Shown here piece after piece: positions 48,437 to 60,000 of a stretch of DNA of 60,000 nucleotides. The DNA comes from Membranipora membranacea. Taxonomy: Eukaryota; Bryozoa; Gymnolaemata; Cheilostomatida; Membraniporidae. The position numbers and the translations under genes were made by a program. The notes under the pieces are model-generated. The model had not been told where the DNA came from, searched no databases, and saw nothing but the letters and a program-made list of their open reading frames with translations. The DNA lies in the NCBI GenBank assembly GCA_914767715.1, contig OU612070.1:8141501-8201500 (forward strand). The letters run 5' to 3'. The first letter of the stretch is position 1, and each line of letters opens with the position of its first letter.

Positions 48437-50821
48437 TACAATTCAGAAATGTGAGATTATGGCAGCCGCAGCCTGAGAGGAACGATTATATCAATGCAGT
48501 CTACAGCCATGTGAGTTAGAGAGATATATATGTATGTCATGTTTTGAATCACTGTCTCAATAAGCTCAGTTGAACCTGCTCAACATCAGGAACATCTGGA
48601 AAGGCCAGCTCATGTACATTTGACAAATAAATCTATGGTGCAGGCAGGGAGGGTGCAGGTAGTCTGCAGGGTGCAGGCAAATGTTTTAGTTAAGTTGAGG
48701 GGGTTATGCCCTCGGTACAAGAGGCAGCACAACTACCGTGAACAACATTCCCACAATGCAACTTAAGCTTCGATATAGATAAGGTCAATCATTGAGGTCA
48801 TATAATATTCTCTTGTAGGCTTATCCACTATAACCAGTTCCCTATAAAAAAACCCTATATCAGTATATCTCTCATCTAAACGGATGTTTTATAGCTTCTC
48901 TCTGTAATATATGATCCCAAATGAGGCCGATGGACTTCACCACCCAGTTCTCAACACTGTCCTAAATTACTTCTGATTTCAGAATTACCATCAGAGGGAC
49001 GGGTTTATAGCCACACAAACCCCTCTGCCTGATACTATACAGGATTTTTGGGCTATGGTAGTGGAACAGACATCCAGTTCAATCGTCTACTTCAATGATA
49101 ATCAGGTTGGCGTCTGATATATATATATGTATATAATATTTAATAATAAATATTAATTTGGAAGTCTGGGAATTCGATTCTTGCCATTTCATCATCAAAG
49201 TGAGTGAATATTTGGTGATTCCATTATGGTTCAAAACTACTCTGAAGCAGTTTGTCTTTGTGTGATGGTGAACTGCATTAACTTCTGCTGCAACTCTCTT
49301 TGACCTATAATATCAGTTCGTGATTGATTGTCCTTTCATGTGACCGTATTTAAATATAAATTGATTACTTAACAGGATGAGCAGCCCTTCTGGCCGATGG
49401 ATAAGGATGATACGATAAGTGCCGGAGATGTGGTAGTAAAGAATACACAAACTTTACAAGGAGTTCATACTGATGAATCTGAGCCTATCACTGAATATCA
49501 GCTCAGTTGTGTCCGTCAGGAATCGGTGAGAATCATACTTTACTCTCTGGGGATTAAATCTTCTTCACCCAACCCACCAATCAGAGCCAACACATTGACT
49601 TTCCACGATGGTGATTTTCCTCTTGACAGCATGTCATATACATGAAGATGATTATTTTGAAATATCATTTCGTATGCCGAGCAGTTTAAGATTGTAATAA
49701 TAATTTTCTCTGTTTATTATACCTGTGTTTTAGACCAAGCATGAGTTGAGTATGTTTGAGGTAAAGCTGGGTGGTGATGATATTCCTACCTGTCAGCAAC
49801 TTGTCAATATGTGTCAGAAGATTGAGAGATTTACAAGCACAAAGAACAGACCCGTCACTGTGATATGCAGGTATATTTAATTTTAGGAGACATGCAAGTT
49901 CTCAGCTGTTAAAACTCAAAAAATCAAATCCTCAATTATGCTAAGAACAAACTGGTGATGTATTGTCGAGGTGTACATGTCTAGAGTGTTGTGAACCTGT
50001 GCAAATCAGTAAAATTTTTTGTAATTAAGATGCAATCACATATAACTAATGTGTTTCATGGAAGAACTTTTCAATAATGTAAGGGCGCAACAACTATTTC
50101 TAGTCCATGATCAGAAAATTTGAGGGATTATAAATCACTTTCATTTACAGGAATGGGAGTAGACTGAGTGGACTGTTTATCATAGCTATGAATCTTTACC
50201 TGCGTACAAGGATAGAACAACAGTTAGATGTTGTGCTGGAGATAAAACTGGCCCAAAACAGCCGTCCTCAGTTTATTCCTAATGTGGTGAGTATCCATTA
50301 TCTGCAATATGATATGATATTGTATCAATGGTTTTCGATTTGTAGAAAGCAGCATGTCATGTATGGTTTAATGTATATATTTAAGCGTTTGAAATCCAGA
50401 GGCCATGGTCCCATTCAATCTGCATATGCGGTCAAACAATTGCTGTTTGATACCAGCTTAGAATGAAACTTGCTATCATTCATGGACTTACTAAATAAAA
50501 GAGCTTACGTACTCAAAGAAGTTGTTTTCAAACCTGTGTACATAAATATTCTGTTTATTAGAGTTCTGCCTAAGACATAATAATAGCTAGTAGACAGGTC
50601 AGGTAAGGTAAGGTAGGATAGGTAAGTTTACATATTCTTTTTGCATATACAGTTGTGTGAGGAAACTAGAAATTTATTGATGCTCCGACATTGTGAGCGC
50701 ACAATATGAAGATTTGCAGAAACTTTGATTTTATATTTATTGTTTACAGATGCAGTTAGTCAGGCTTTATGAATTCGTCGAATTCTACCTGTCGGAATTC
50801 GAGACATACTCCAACTACTGA
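48437..50821 (+). other. D2 phosphatase domain of copy C, predicted inactive
   Basis: FRNVRLWQPQPERNDYINAV, GFIATQTPLPDTIQDFWAMV and FWPMDKDD give the D2 order. The P-loop reads VICRNGSRLSGLF: aligned with HCSAGVGRTG, His is Ile and the catalytic Arg is Leu. The WPD loop is replaced by KLGGDDIP. Second domains of receptor phosphatases are commonly inactive and regulatory, so this is expected for the class. Confidence 0.85.
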
Positions 50822-53369
50822 TAATCACATGTTTTTTTACTCTGACACGTAATGACTACCCAATATTAGTCATATTACCCAACCAATTATCCTATTGAAA
50901 TTTTTTCACATACTGACTCTCGTGATCTGACTGGGCATGTAGATCACTGATAAACTAGGGTATCATTACCACAAAGAGAATGTCGTAAGGCTAAGTATGT
51001 ATCATGCGTGACTTGAATTTGCGCATGTGCAAGAATAATGAGTTTAGTCTGGGTTCTAATTGCAATTTTGGTCTGGGGAGATAGGACATCCCCTGCATAA
51101 ATTGCCAGTCAAATTTAGCTAATAGTGACAATAGAAGATAACTCTTTCTAACAATTCCGCACGCATTTGAGAGTGTGCCATCAGAGCAGGTAGCCAATCA
51201 GATGGCTTCGGAATTCCGAGGCTCAATTTTGCAGAGATCAGCTCATGCCCAGAGCTGAGCATGCGCAGAATGATTTTTTCACTCACAAATGTAATTAATG
51301 TTCACTTACTGTAGTTTTTTCTCAGGCTTTCTGTGTATTCACTCAGACCGACTGTGTATTGTTTCAGTAACAGTGCATCAATCTTTGAGAAAAATGTATG
51401 AGGAGTAGCCTATTTTTATGAGAGAAGGCTTTCATACTGCCGCTCGCTTCCTAACAGGATTATCACATACTACTATCACATTTATTTGGTGGTATCAATG
51501 ATAGATATCCTGTTATTGTTCTGATAACACCCATGTTTATTCTATAGTATTTTTCTACTCATCTATCAATTTTATTATATTTTTCCACCTTTCACCAGAA
51601 GAAGCACAACACAAGATATTAATGTTTTGAAACACCCTAGCTAGAGCTTAGTTTATCTAGTTTGGGGATGACTTTAAGTTAGCTAATACAATATTTTAGC
51701 TAGCTGAGGTCGGAGTCTTTACGAAGTAGAGTGAGTGAATATGAGCTAGCCCTAAAGTTAGCTATTTTAACCAGCAAAAACTTTATTCCTCTAGGGTTAT
51801 ATCACAATGAAGTTCTTTTTATTCTCAGTACCATCTAATGAATACAATTACAAAAAATAACATTGAAGATATTTAAGCCTGAAGAATCAATCACTTTTAC
51901 CTTATTCAGAAACCTTTTTTTTCGAGTGTCTCTATCTTGATCGGTTGTCAAAACTTAACTCAATGAAGGAAGCTCTGATGCCTCTTAAAGTAACAGACGG
52001 CAAAATCAAGCTAAAGAAATCTTTATAGCTTTTCTAACTTTACCTAGATCAGACCACCACCACTATCAAAATTGATAGAGTCATCTTTTTTCTGTTCAAA
52101 GTTCAACCCTGCATTAGTCTCTTATGATATGCAAGGCAAAAGCCAGTAGCCATTATTGATTGATGATGGGATAATAATAATTGTAATGAAGGCACACCAG
52201 TCACTTGGTAATACTTTTGGCTAACTGTGTAAAAAGAAAAATTGCCAAATTGATAACCTATATGCAGTAGGGATGGACGGGGTTTGGACCTGACCTGTGG
52301 GCATCGACTCCACGGGTCAGTCAAATCAGTTGTTCAGTCAATTTCTAGTACATTGTACTACTAGCTGGTGAAACAATTCCCTCACCCAGGTTTGAACACG
52401 GGTTCAAGTGATACGCAGTCCTGAATCTGAGCACCACGCCACCCGAGTTCATATGCTTGCAGAGTAAATTCCATTTTCATTTTCCTTGTAGTGTAAGGGT
52501 AAATGACTTTAGCTAAGGTGTGGTTTATATTTCTGTGAAGACAACTTTTCATGTTATCATCTAATCAAAAATAATTATTGGATTTAGCATTGCTTAATCT
52601 TCTTATTGTTTCTGTAATCTGGTGCTTCGATTTTGGAGTTATGACTGAAACTGAGTATGAACTTTCTGTATTCCTTGTCAGGTGTGAGTTGGTTTCACCA
52701 GTGTTCAGCAATAGCAAGTGCTGTTTCATGTATACCCAATACCTGACTGTTACTGGATTTGGCATACATGATCCACCCCTAGTGAAGATGGCTCCAATAC
52801 AGTCCTGCTTGATAGCCAAAACCTGGAAGCCAGACTTGGTCCTGCTTTTTGGTACCCATTTCAGCCCCAGTATGAAGTAAGATCCAAGCGTCACAAATCA
52901 TACATTCAAATGGATCTGATTCAAACTACCTTCTATTTCATTGAAAATTAACACAATATCAACAAGATTTTCCCATAATTGCAGAAAAAGCGACGGAGCC
53001 AATTGTGGCAATGTAATCGAATAGCTCATTTGATAGGTATTATTCCAGTCCCTGCTCAATATAATCCACTGTTACCATAATAATCATGCAATTGTCAAAT
53101 GTCAGGGCCAAAGTTCACAGCTTCAATTGTGGGTAAAAAAATTCTATTTGTATTAGGCACCAGAATAAACACGCTTAACTAATTTCTTTTCACTTCATAA
53201 TGAATGGTCTCCGTGATCAAAAATTCAACGAGGAAGTACATGAGGTGTTCTGCTTCAATGTAAGCTCGGAGCTCGGAGAATGAACTTAGGTTATACTTGA
53301 TCCATATATAAAGTCACAGACTTGCTAAAGGTTGAATAGTCAACCATTGCCCAGCTTCAACTAGATGAG
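50822..53369 (+). other. Intergenic region between copy C and receptor D
   Basis: 50822-52330 resembles 26902-28050. 52600-53369 resembles the upstream regions of B1 and B2 (17880-18677, 28080-28886). The stretch 52365-52610 is not in the other two and includes a tRNA-like segment. No coding exon seen. Confidence 0.55.
52385..52450 (-). mobile_element. Possible tRNA-derived SINE head
   Basis: On the minus strand, GGTGGCGTGGTGCTCAG resembles an internal A box and GTGTTCAAACCTGGG a B box, at tRNA-like spacing. It sits in a stretch absent from the two matching upstream regions, consistent with an insertion. No 3' tail or target duplication identified. Confidence 0.35.
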
Positions 53370-56300
53370 ATGGGTGTTGTCCGGGTGCACCAAACCTTAG
53401 GTAGAACAACTATACCTTTCGGACTGATAGCTGCATCCTTGTTCGGTGAGTTGATGCTATATATTCATATACATAAATCATGTATATTCATATATGCAGT
53501 TCTTTCTTTCCTAATTCAAGGAATTTACTCCTGTGAATTATGGCTTTTTACAATTAGGTGGACACAGTTTGAGTTATGCGCTATTAGAGGATATGGGATC
53601 TTGTTATTTTTTTAGCCCAAGTGTACTCCCTTCCATGTGATTGGACAAACAGCTCAGGGAGACTGATTCCACTGATCACAGGTGATATTAGAACAGTGAC
53701 TGCCAGCTCAGAGGCTGACTGTAGAGATCAATGTATGGATCAGACATCATTTATCTGTGCTGCCGTTAACTACAGACTCAGTGATCAGAGCTGTGAGCTG
53801 TTGGCGGAGAATAATGAGACTGCTACAGTAGAATCCGCTGACTCTAATTGGAAATATCTTATTAGACCGCTGTGTGCAGGTAAGACAAATAGGTGTAATA
53901 GAATATGGCATCAAAAAATATGAGCGGCAACAAGGTAATCAATTTGTCTTCATGGAAGAGGAAAAATCAGTTTACTATTATATATAGATAATATATAAAC
54001 GATAGTTGTAATCCCATCAATCTAAAAGACCCAGAAGCTTTATAATTGTATATTTTACACTATATGCTAAATCTCAGTGCGGACCTCTGAGTGCAGACCT
54101 GCACACAGTTTTCGATGAAAATGGAGAAGGCTATTTGTATTTGTTTTCAAATCTGTCTCAGCGTTTTAGAGGTTTTCTCAAAACCTTCAGCACCCACAGA
54201 TGAACGGATACTCTCTTTGTGCTTTATAAAGGCAGGCTGGACCAAATGAGTACGAACTGAATGAAAATTCTTTTGTTATCAATGGTTTAAACATCTTCTT
54301 TGTTAGGTATATGGTTTCCTTGGACAACACAGAGAGGATACTATGATGGCAGCTTCAATGATCATGTGACTGTGAATGTTACATCTGTGAGGAGCTGTAT
54401 GGATGAGTGTATGCAGTCCTCTCCTACAGAGAACAGCTGTGACTCTATAGTTATCTCTAATACAGAGCACCAGGGAAGATGTACACTGACCAATCAGACT
54501 CTAGATAGCAAAGGTCGCAGTTCTTCAGAAAATACACCATCTTATAAGTTTTTCAACAGGCCATTTTTGTATCGAGGTAAGAAATGCTATCATATATCAG
54601 CATTTTTAAACCCATGCGTCTTATTGAAACAAGTTTCTTGTGTCGGATTGGTTTTGCAAGCTCTGTGGGTCAGTTATTTGCTCAACATAAGCTTGTCAAA
54701 CTCTGATAATGAGCAAGTGTATTTTATCACTAAGAATTCTCATGTGGAACTGCAGATCCTTTTAGATGGGCTGTGAGGGAAGAAAAACGCACATTCCCGT
54801 AACTTTAATATTAATTACAGGAGTGTAAGGTCCCGTCCTGCACATTTCTTGTGTTTGTCATATAAATTTATAATTCAAATATTAATACTATAATTATCGC
54901 TTTGATTGGTTTGACACAAGGTAAATTTTGGTTCTATTTTGTGTAATGGTGTATGTGTAATGGTGTTACTATATAATGTGTAATGGTTAGCACTCTTAAC
55001 TTTATCGACCTCTGAAATCCACCTAAGCAATCATTAACTTGATTATGTGTGATTCCGCAAAGTTCGGCCTAAACATGTGGTTGAGTCGCGAACAAGTGGT
55101 TGCCCATACTCTGAAAGAAAAGATTACCGTCTAAATTTCAATATTAAAATATAATTATGGGTAATGAGGATAAATATGACTGCGGTTATAAAATATTGGA
55201 TTTTATCAAAAGGTAGCGCGACTAGTAATAAAATAACCGGTATACTCTGGCTAAATGCTCGCCAGGACAAATCAATGTATGAAGTGACAACTTCACCGTC
55301 AATAAGACAAGATTCACTTGATCCTCTGCAGGAAATTACAATTGGCAGACTCGCCAATAACGATGGAGCTTCAACAAAATTATAACCGATGATCAGTCGA
55401 TATAAACAAGGAGTTACCTTTGCCTTGAACTGGAGCTTAATAGTAATTATTTTATCAAACAAATTTCAACCTTGAATATTGCCGCGCAATATTAATAAGA
55501 GTTTTCACAATTGTGATAAACTTACCTCGTCAATTTTTCTGAAGGAAAGATGCTCGCTCCCTTCGGCTGGAATTCAATATGTACGTTTCTGAGTAATTCA
55601 GTAATTTCACCAAGTTCTTAATGTGGAGTAGACATTTATTCAATAATAATTATTCCATAAAAATTAATCCAAGTAAATTGGACATAGCACAACCTTCGTC
55701 AAGGCTGTACAAGAATGATCTCATGTTAAGTGTCTCTGCAGCTCTTTATATAGCCACAGACATGAAGAGAGGGAGTTCATTGGTCACAGCAGGCGTTGTT
55801 CCTATTCCATATCTAATTAGGAGTCGCTTAAATGTTGACATTATTGCAACATTTTCTTTGCTACCGCTTACAATGGTCTTGCCATATTTCTAGAGAGTTC
55901 TCGAACATTCTATTCAGGTGAAACTATTGTTACTTCTAAGATAGATAGAGATATTTCAACATCCTAACTGTTTTGTCCTCCAGATGTGCGGCATTGATTG
56001 ATCTTTCTATTATTTCTTTTCAGCTTCGCTTGATAACTTAGATGAATAACCATTGAATGTTGAAATGTTGAATGTTGAAAATGAAATGGAAATCTAAATC
56101 AAACATTTGAATATGTAAAATCTTAAACTCTAAAATATGAAAATCTATAATAATCTCAAGTAAATTAGAAATAACAGCTAAAAGTGGTAAAACATCATAA
56201 AATCAAATTGCACATTAATGTATTAGTTATCAGGTACTTACAGTGCTATCAATTTTGATCTCCTGGTTATATTATGCCAAATCTTCTATTGGCCGTGTAA

Positions 56301-59300
56301 TTCTTGAAAACGCCTTTATTGAGCAAATGGGCACATGGATAGTGAGTGTGCCGTTGGTTAATATTGTTCACTTTTGTTCACTTTTGTTTCAGACAGTTCT
56401 CCTGGCGCATATGACAGAGATGATTTGGTTGATAAATACAATAATCCCAGTAGAAAGTTTTTCGGATTAAAGACTCCTTCCATTAGAACAGAAGGATATG
56501 TTATTGGTTGGCAGTATTACCTGAGAGCTGTTCCTGTGCAGTGCAAAAACTCCTCTTATGTCACCATATTTGGTAAACGTGACGATGGCCAAACTCCAAT
56601 AAAATACCGCCACATAGCAACAACACTTCTAAAGCCAGAGGATCCATATAAGAGTGGGATAAACTATCAGTTTGTACAGAATGTACTAATAAGAGTTCAA
56701 ACTGGGGATGTGATCGGGTGGTATACTGTAGGTTGTACCCCTGACCATGCAAAACATCTCATTTCTGCGGCCTTGACTGGTGAAAAGGACAGTGTCATTT
56801 CCGGAGGGCCGCTTACACAAACAACACCCACCCATAGTTTCACAGATTCGAACTTCAGAAATGAAAACTGGAATGTCGCCTTAAAAGTCTACTTTACGAG
56901 TAAGAATAACACTGTATCAACTGTGGTGTATCATTTTTTTCTCAATCATACAGCACAGATGATAATGTTCTCATGTATAGTAAGCATCCTGACAGTCCTG
57001 TCATTGGCTTATCTTGTAGTAATCTCTGAGGTTTGATTCTCAGTGAATATAATATACTCACAGATACATATTTATTTTTTCCGACCACATCAATTTATCA
57101 CTGCATATTCGCCAACATTTCTACGTAATTTTGCTCTTGTTTTTATTCAGGTTTTATCAAGTTGAGTCGTCCTCCCACCACAACCCATCAAGGTGTGCAA
57201 CCAGGGCAGATAAAAGTGAGTATACCTCCACAAGATCTTCCTGGGTCACAGCTTGGCGCGGTATTCTACAACATTACCTTCTACCCAGGCTATACAAAGA
57301 GTGACCTTGTACCGGTGGATGTGACTGAATATGTCCTGGAGGGGTTAGATGTCACTATAAAGAGTTATGCAGTTGTGAAAGTCATCCGAAACTTTAATGG
57401 AGAGGAGCAATTGGAATATGAAAATCAAACAACATTCTTCTGTGCAGGTAAATCATTATAATCTTTTGGGGAATTGTTGCATCTGAATAATATGGGTTAT
57501 GCTTTACTTTACTATTACCAACATTTGATAAGAATTGAACAACACATTGCAATATGAATTTCTAAGTTGTCCATTCATTGTCCACATATAAATGATATAA
57601 AAACCATGTTTATATGTCCAGTAACGCAATCCTCTGACTACCAACTTGGCTTCAAATTGGCCTAAGCGCTCATACACAGTTATTTCCTTAGATTATCATA
57701 TTTTTATGTGTGGCGACTCATATGTTTCAGAGAGGCAAAGATTGAATCAGAGTGATATTATGATAAATGTCACCGATAGCAACAATATAACTGTCACTGC
57801 AAACCTGTCCTTGGTGAACATATCACAGGTAGTTCACCATTTCTTATAACACAATTGGCTACGATAAACACTCCTGATAAAATTATCTCAAATGTCATTC
57901 CCTATCAGATATAGAGGTATCACATGGGATGCTTAAAAGATTTCCATGATGTCTATTGTTTTGCACATATAACGTAAATGAAATGTCACCACATTTATTC
58001 ATTGTCAGTGGTTGCATTTTATGTTCGATGTTTGATGTTCGATGAAGCGGACACAAAAGTCTAAATATCACTGTTTCACACCTCAAGAGGAGATACTACT
58101 GTTTTTGCTTTAACTCAAACTTCTTAACAGATTGACGATGAGTGTGCTGAAAAAGTGACCATTGAGCATCAGGGGAAGAACACATCAATCCAACTTCCTC
58201 TGCAAGATACAATCATTATGGAGGTGAATCAATCACTGATTTACACTTTCACCATGTATCTGAGTCTAGCTGATGGTCATGAGATGATCTACTGGGAGGG
58301 AGAGCTTGATCTCACACCTTCACCTGTCACAAGTGGGAGTAAGGATAATAAGCGCAGATATATTTTGACAACTATTTTATACTTATAATGTGGAACTTGA
58401 TTACATTTTCTACCGAAATTACAAACATAACACCTGGGAATAGGTCTGGGAATAGGTTAGTGGATTCATCATTTCTCATTTCCCAGAAATCTACAAGAAG
58501 CTATTCTTGTCTGGTTTTGGTGAGTTATGACCACATTAGCATGTTTGTTTCTGTTTGTTTTCTGTAGCTACTGTTGGAGCTCCTTCAGTTTCAATGGGCA
58601 GCCTTCTCCACCCAGCTGCTGTTGTAGTTCCCGTCCTGGTCTTACTGGTAATTGCTGTAGCTTTACTCGGTGTTTTCCTCTACAAACGCAGAACAGCAGA
58701 CAGGTAACTACAGTACCTTTCACTTTCACTCAGATCATTCAGTTTCATTTTTCAATGCAATCAAAACCAAATGAAACCGGAAAAACTACCATTCCACGCC
58801 CCATGCCATACCACATCATCATTTTAATGTTGTTATCGTTAACATTATCGTTAACGGTGTGATGTTATTTAGTTTGAACTTAATATATCGAGTGTCTCAA
58901 TCATCCTCATTTCCTCCCTAAAATGACACAACGCCATCGAATCAAGTTTTTGTTCAGGTGTTCATTTTCAGTAGCTCGACAGCTTTCCAATGGTATATGA
59001 TATGTTGATATTCGGATCATTCTTTGACATTACCTTAAGATAAAACCTAGCAGTGATTCGCTGCAGATGATAAGCCTTACACAAGCTCAGATGTTAGCAT
59101 GCTATTGAAAGAGCTAACTGCCAGGCATCTGATAATCTCAGCTGACTAATAATATGTCTGGTGATAGGGCAGTGTTGTCTGATGCATGGATTCTCAGCCA
59201 TTTGCAAGTGTTAGTTCTTGGCATAACATTTCAAACATTTAGGAAGTTTGATAATTAAATACCACCAACTCATGCTCGCTTTTGCTGTCTGAGCTTTCCG

Positions 59301-59821
59301 ACTAGCTACTGACCAAAACTCTAATTGGTGAAAAATATTTGACATTTCAACAGATATGGAATGCTCAGGAAGAAAGCTTTGTCTGTAGTGGGTTAGTAGA
59401 AAAGCAACAGCAGAAAAAAAACTTCACAGCAATATAATGAATAAAGATTTCCAAAAGCGATTGAATCGGTCAAGCCACTAAAAATACACCAAATCATTCG
59501 GATCTAGTAGATTCATTTAGATCTTACAAATCTATATATTTTTAAAGAAACAAAGAATAAGTATTCTATAAAAGTTATAGAGAGCGGAGAAATATAACTT
59601 CAGGAATTCATCGTGATTACCCTCTATTTATATTTCTTTCAGGAACAAGCTTGTTAATTTCATGTCTTATTGTTCACAGCCAATCAACGGCCAATACACA
59701 AAGCTCAGCCGAAAATGAGAGTGTAGCTAATAAAGAACAGTTTGAGATGGATAATGATGCCTACACTAGCCTTTCAGAAGAAACAGCTGATAATCATGTT
59801 TACAGCTCCACGGAATACTGA
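53370..59821 (+). CDS. Hybrid receptor D (665 residues): PTP-type TM exon joined to the short tyrosine tail
   Basis: Nine exons, all phases agreeing: 53370-53445, 53616-53879, 54307-54576, 56393-56899, 57151-57447, 57731-57828, 58131-58338, 58568-58703, 59680-59821. Signal peptide MGVVRVHQTL, GRTTIPFGLIAASLF; PAN-like modules to ~113 and ~203; GWQYYL module to ~372 with SGINYQFVQN and TGDVIGWYTVGC; FN3-like to ~471; membrane-proximal module to ~573. The TM exon (AAVVVPVLVLLVIAVALLGV then LYKRR) belongs to the type used by copies A and C, not B1/B2. The last exon is the B1/B2 tail with YTSL and VYSS. The join GAC-AG|C is phase 2 on both sides and stays open. Clearly more diverged from B1/B2 than they are from each other. 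The start is fixed by an upstream in-frame TAG at 53337. Confidence 0.85.
54577..56392 (+). other. Enlarged intron of receptor D
   Basis: The intron between PAN 2 and the GWQYYL exon is ~1.8 kb here against ~207 bp in B1 and B2. The extra sequence includes a 112-codon open frame on the minus strand (55124-55462) with two hydrophobic stretches, and a donor-like CTTACCTCG read in reverse near 55527. No recognisable element; probably inserted DNA of unknown type. Confidence 0.5.
58993..59037. repeat. Segment inverted relative to the B2 intron
   Basis: ATATGATATGTTGATATTCG and the following CATTCTTTGACATTA are the reverse complement of sequence at about 33003-33046 in the equivalent B2 intron. 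It may be two ends of one lost inverted-repeat element or a micro-inversion. Confidence 0.7.
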
Positions 59822-60000
59822 TTGAATATGTTAACTTTATATGCAGGTTACTTTGAGTTTCGGACATTATAGCTTTTCCGTGTGCATGGAAAGGTTTCAA
59901 GTTCAAACCTCATTGTCGCATAATCAGTGAAACCCCTGCCTAACGTACACCTTATTACTGGTTATTGAATTGTATATAATATGTAGTTTTTGCACTGTTG
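59822..60000 (+). other. Receptor D 3' flank
   Basis: Matches the start of the B2 3' flank (33755-33920). The window ends before any poly(A) signal. Confidence 0.6.

Larger units (their letters stand above)
37214..50821 (+). pseudogene. Receptor copy C: TM, juxtamembrane and tandem phosphatase domains, no ectodomain
   Basis: Exons: 37214-37343 (TM), 37607-37716, 39915-40159 (juxtamembrane); D1 44117-44201, 44672-44748, 45072-45108, [gap], 45774-45913, 46208-46361, 47556-47663; linker 47885-48026; D2 48437-48510, 48983-49105, 49376-49525, 49734-49870, 50151-50286, 50750-50821. D1 keeps the catalytic HCSAGVGRTG, split by an intron. D2 ends at FETYSNY. Lesions: no ectodomain (transporter-like tail exon sits ~130 bp upstream); the D1 exon 1 acceptor reads TTTCAGG against TTTCCAG in copy A, adding a base and soon a stop; D1 exons equivalent to 16980-17077 and 17435-17566 are deleted and skipping them breaks frame. 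Two LINEs lie in its introns. Lengths and phases of all other exons are intact. Confidence 0.82.

Noticed and set aside
50598-50632. GGTAAGGTAAGGTAGG-like run resembling repeated splice donors
   Set aside because: Short simple repeat in an intron, with no exon adjoining it.
55124-55462. 112-codon minus-strand frame with hydrophobic stretches in the D intron
   Set aside because: No homology recognised and no second exon found; kept only as a note on the enlarged intron.
1-60000. Retroviral origin of the reverse transcriptases, CRISPR arrays, rRNA or intact tRNA genes
   Set aside because: The reverse transcriptases have LINE-type endonuclease and motif order with no LTRs, protease or integrase; no spaced direct repeats or RNA genes were seen.

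Overview
The window is animal nuclear DNA. It has multi-exon genes with GT-AG introns, receptor-type tyrosine phosphatase exons, PAN/apple-like ectodomains and several non-LTR retrotransposons. It is AT-rich and looks like an early-branching aquatic invertebrate; a sponge is my guess, but no sequence here settles the species. All recognised genes lie on the + strand.

Left end (1-8815): the 3' two thirds of a glutathione synthetase gene (GSS), seven exons. An in-frame TAA stands where the human enzyme has Gln. One 5.5 kb intron holds a ~5 kb element with ~830 bp inverted terminal arms, and inside that lies a decayed LINE.

Receptor array (10.9-60 kb): mosaic copies of one receptor family. The full architecture is signal peptide, two PAN-like modules, a ~160-residue GWQYYL...GDVIGWY module, an FN3-like module, a ~100-residue membrane-proximal module, one TM helix, then one of two tails: (i) a juxtamembrane region plus tandem phosphatase domains D1-D2, or (ii) a 47-residue tail with spaced tyrosines. 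Copy A (10875-17566) has a PTP-type tail but is cut at both ends and carries a TAG. Copies B1 (18678-23392) and B2 (28887-33754) are complete open short-tailed receptors inside an almost identical ~8.6 kb duplicated block. Each block also carries a broken multi-pass transporter-like gene. Between them (26432-28050) sits the 3' end of another PTP gene. Copy C (37214-50821) has TM, D1 and D2 but no ectodomain; it has lost two D1 exons, has a shifted splice acceptor and has two LINE insertions in introns. Copy D (53370-59821) is complete and hybrid: its ectodomain and PTP-type TM exon join in frame to the short tyrosine tail.

How it fits together: exons 2-5 all begin and end in phase 1, and both kinds of TM exon end in phase 2. 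Ectodomain modules and tails can therefore be exchanged without breaking frame, and copy D appears to be such an exchange. One ectodomain family serving either a phosphatase tail or a tyrosine-motif tail resembles the logic of paired activating/inhibitory receptors. A role in self/non-self or adhesion signalling is inference only. Because the copies are so similar, false duplication from two merged haplotypes must be considered for B1/B2 and A/C.
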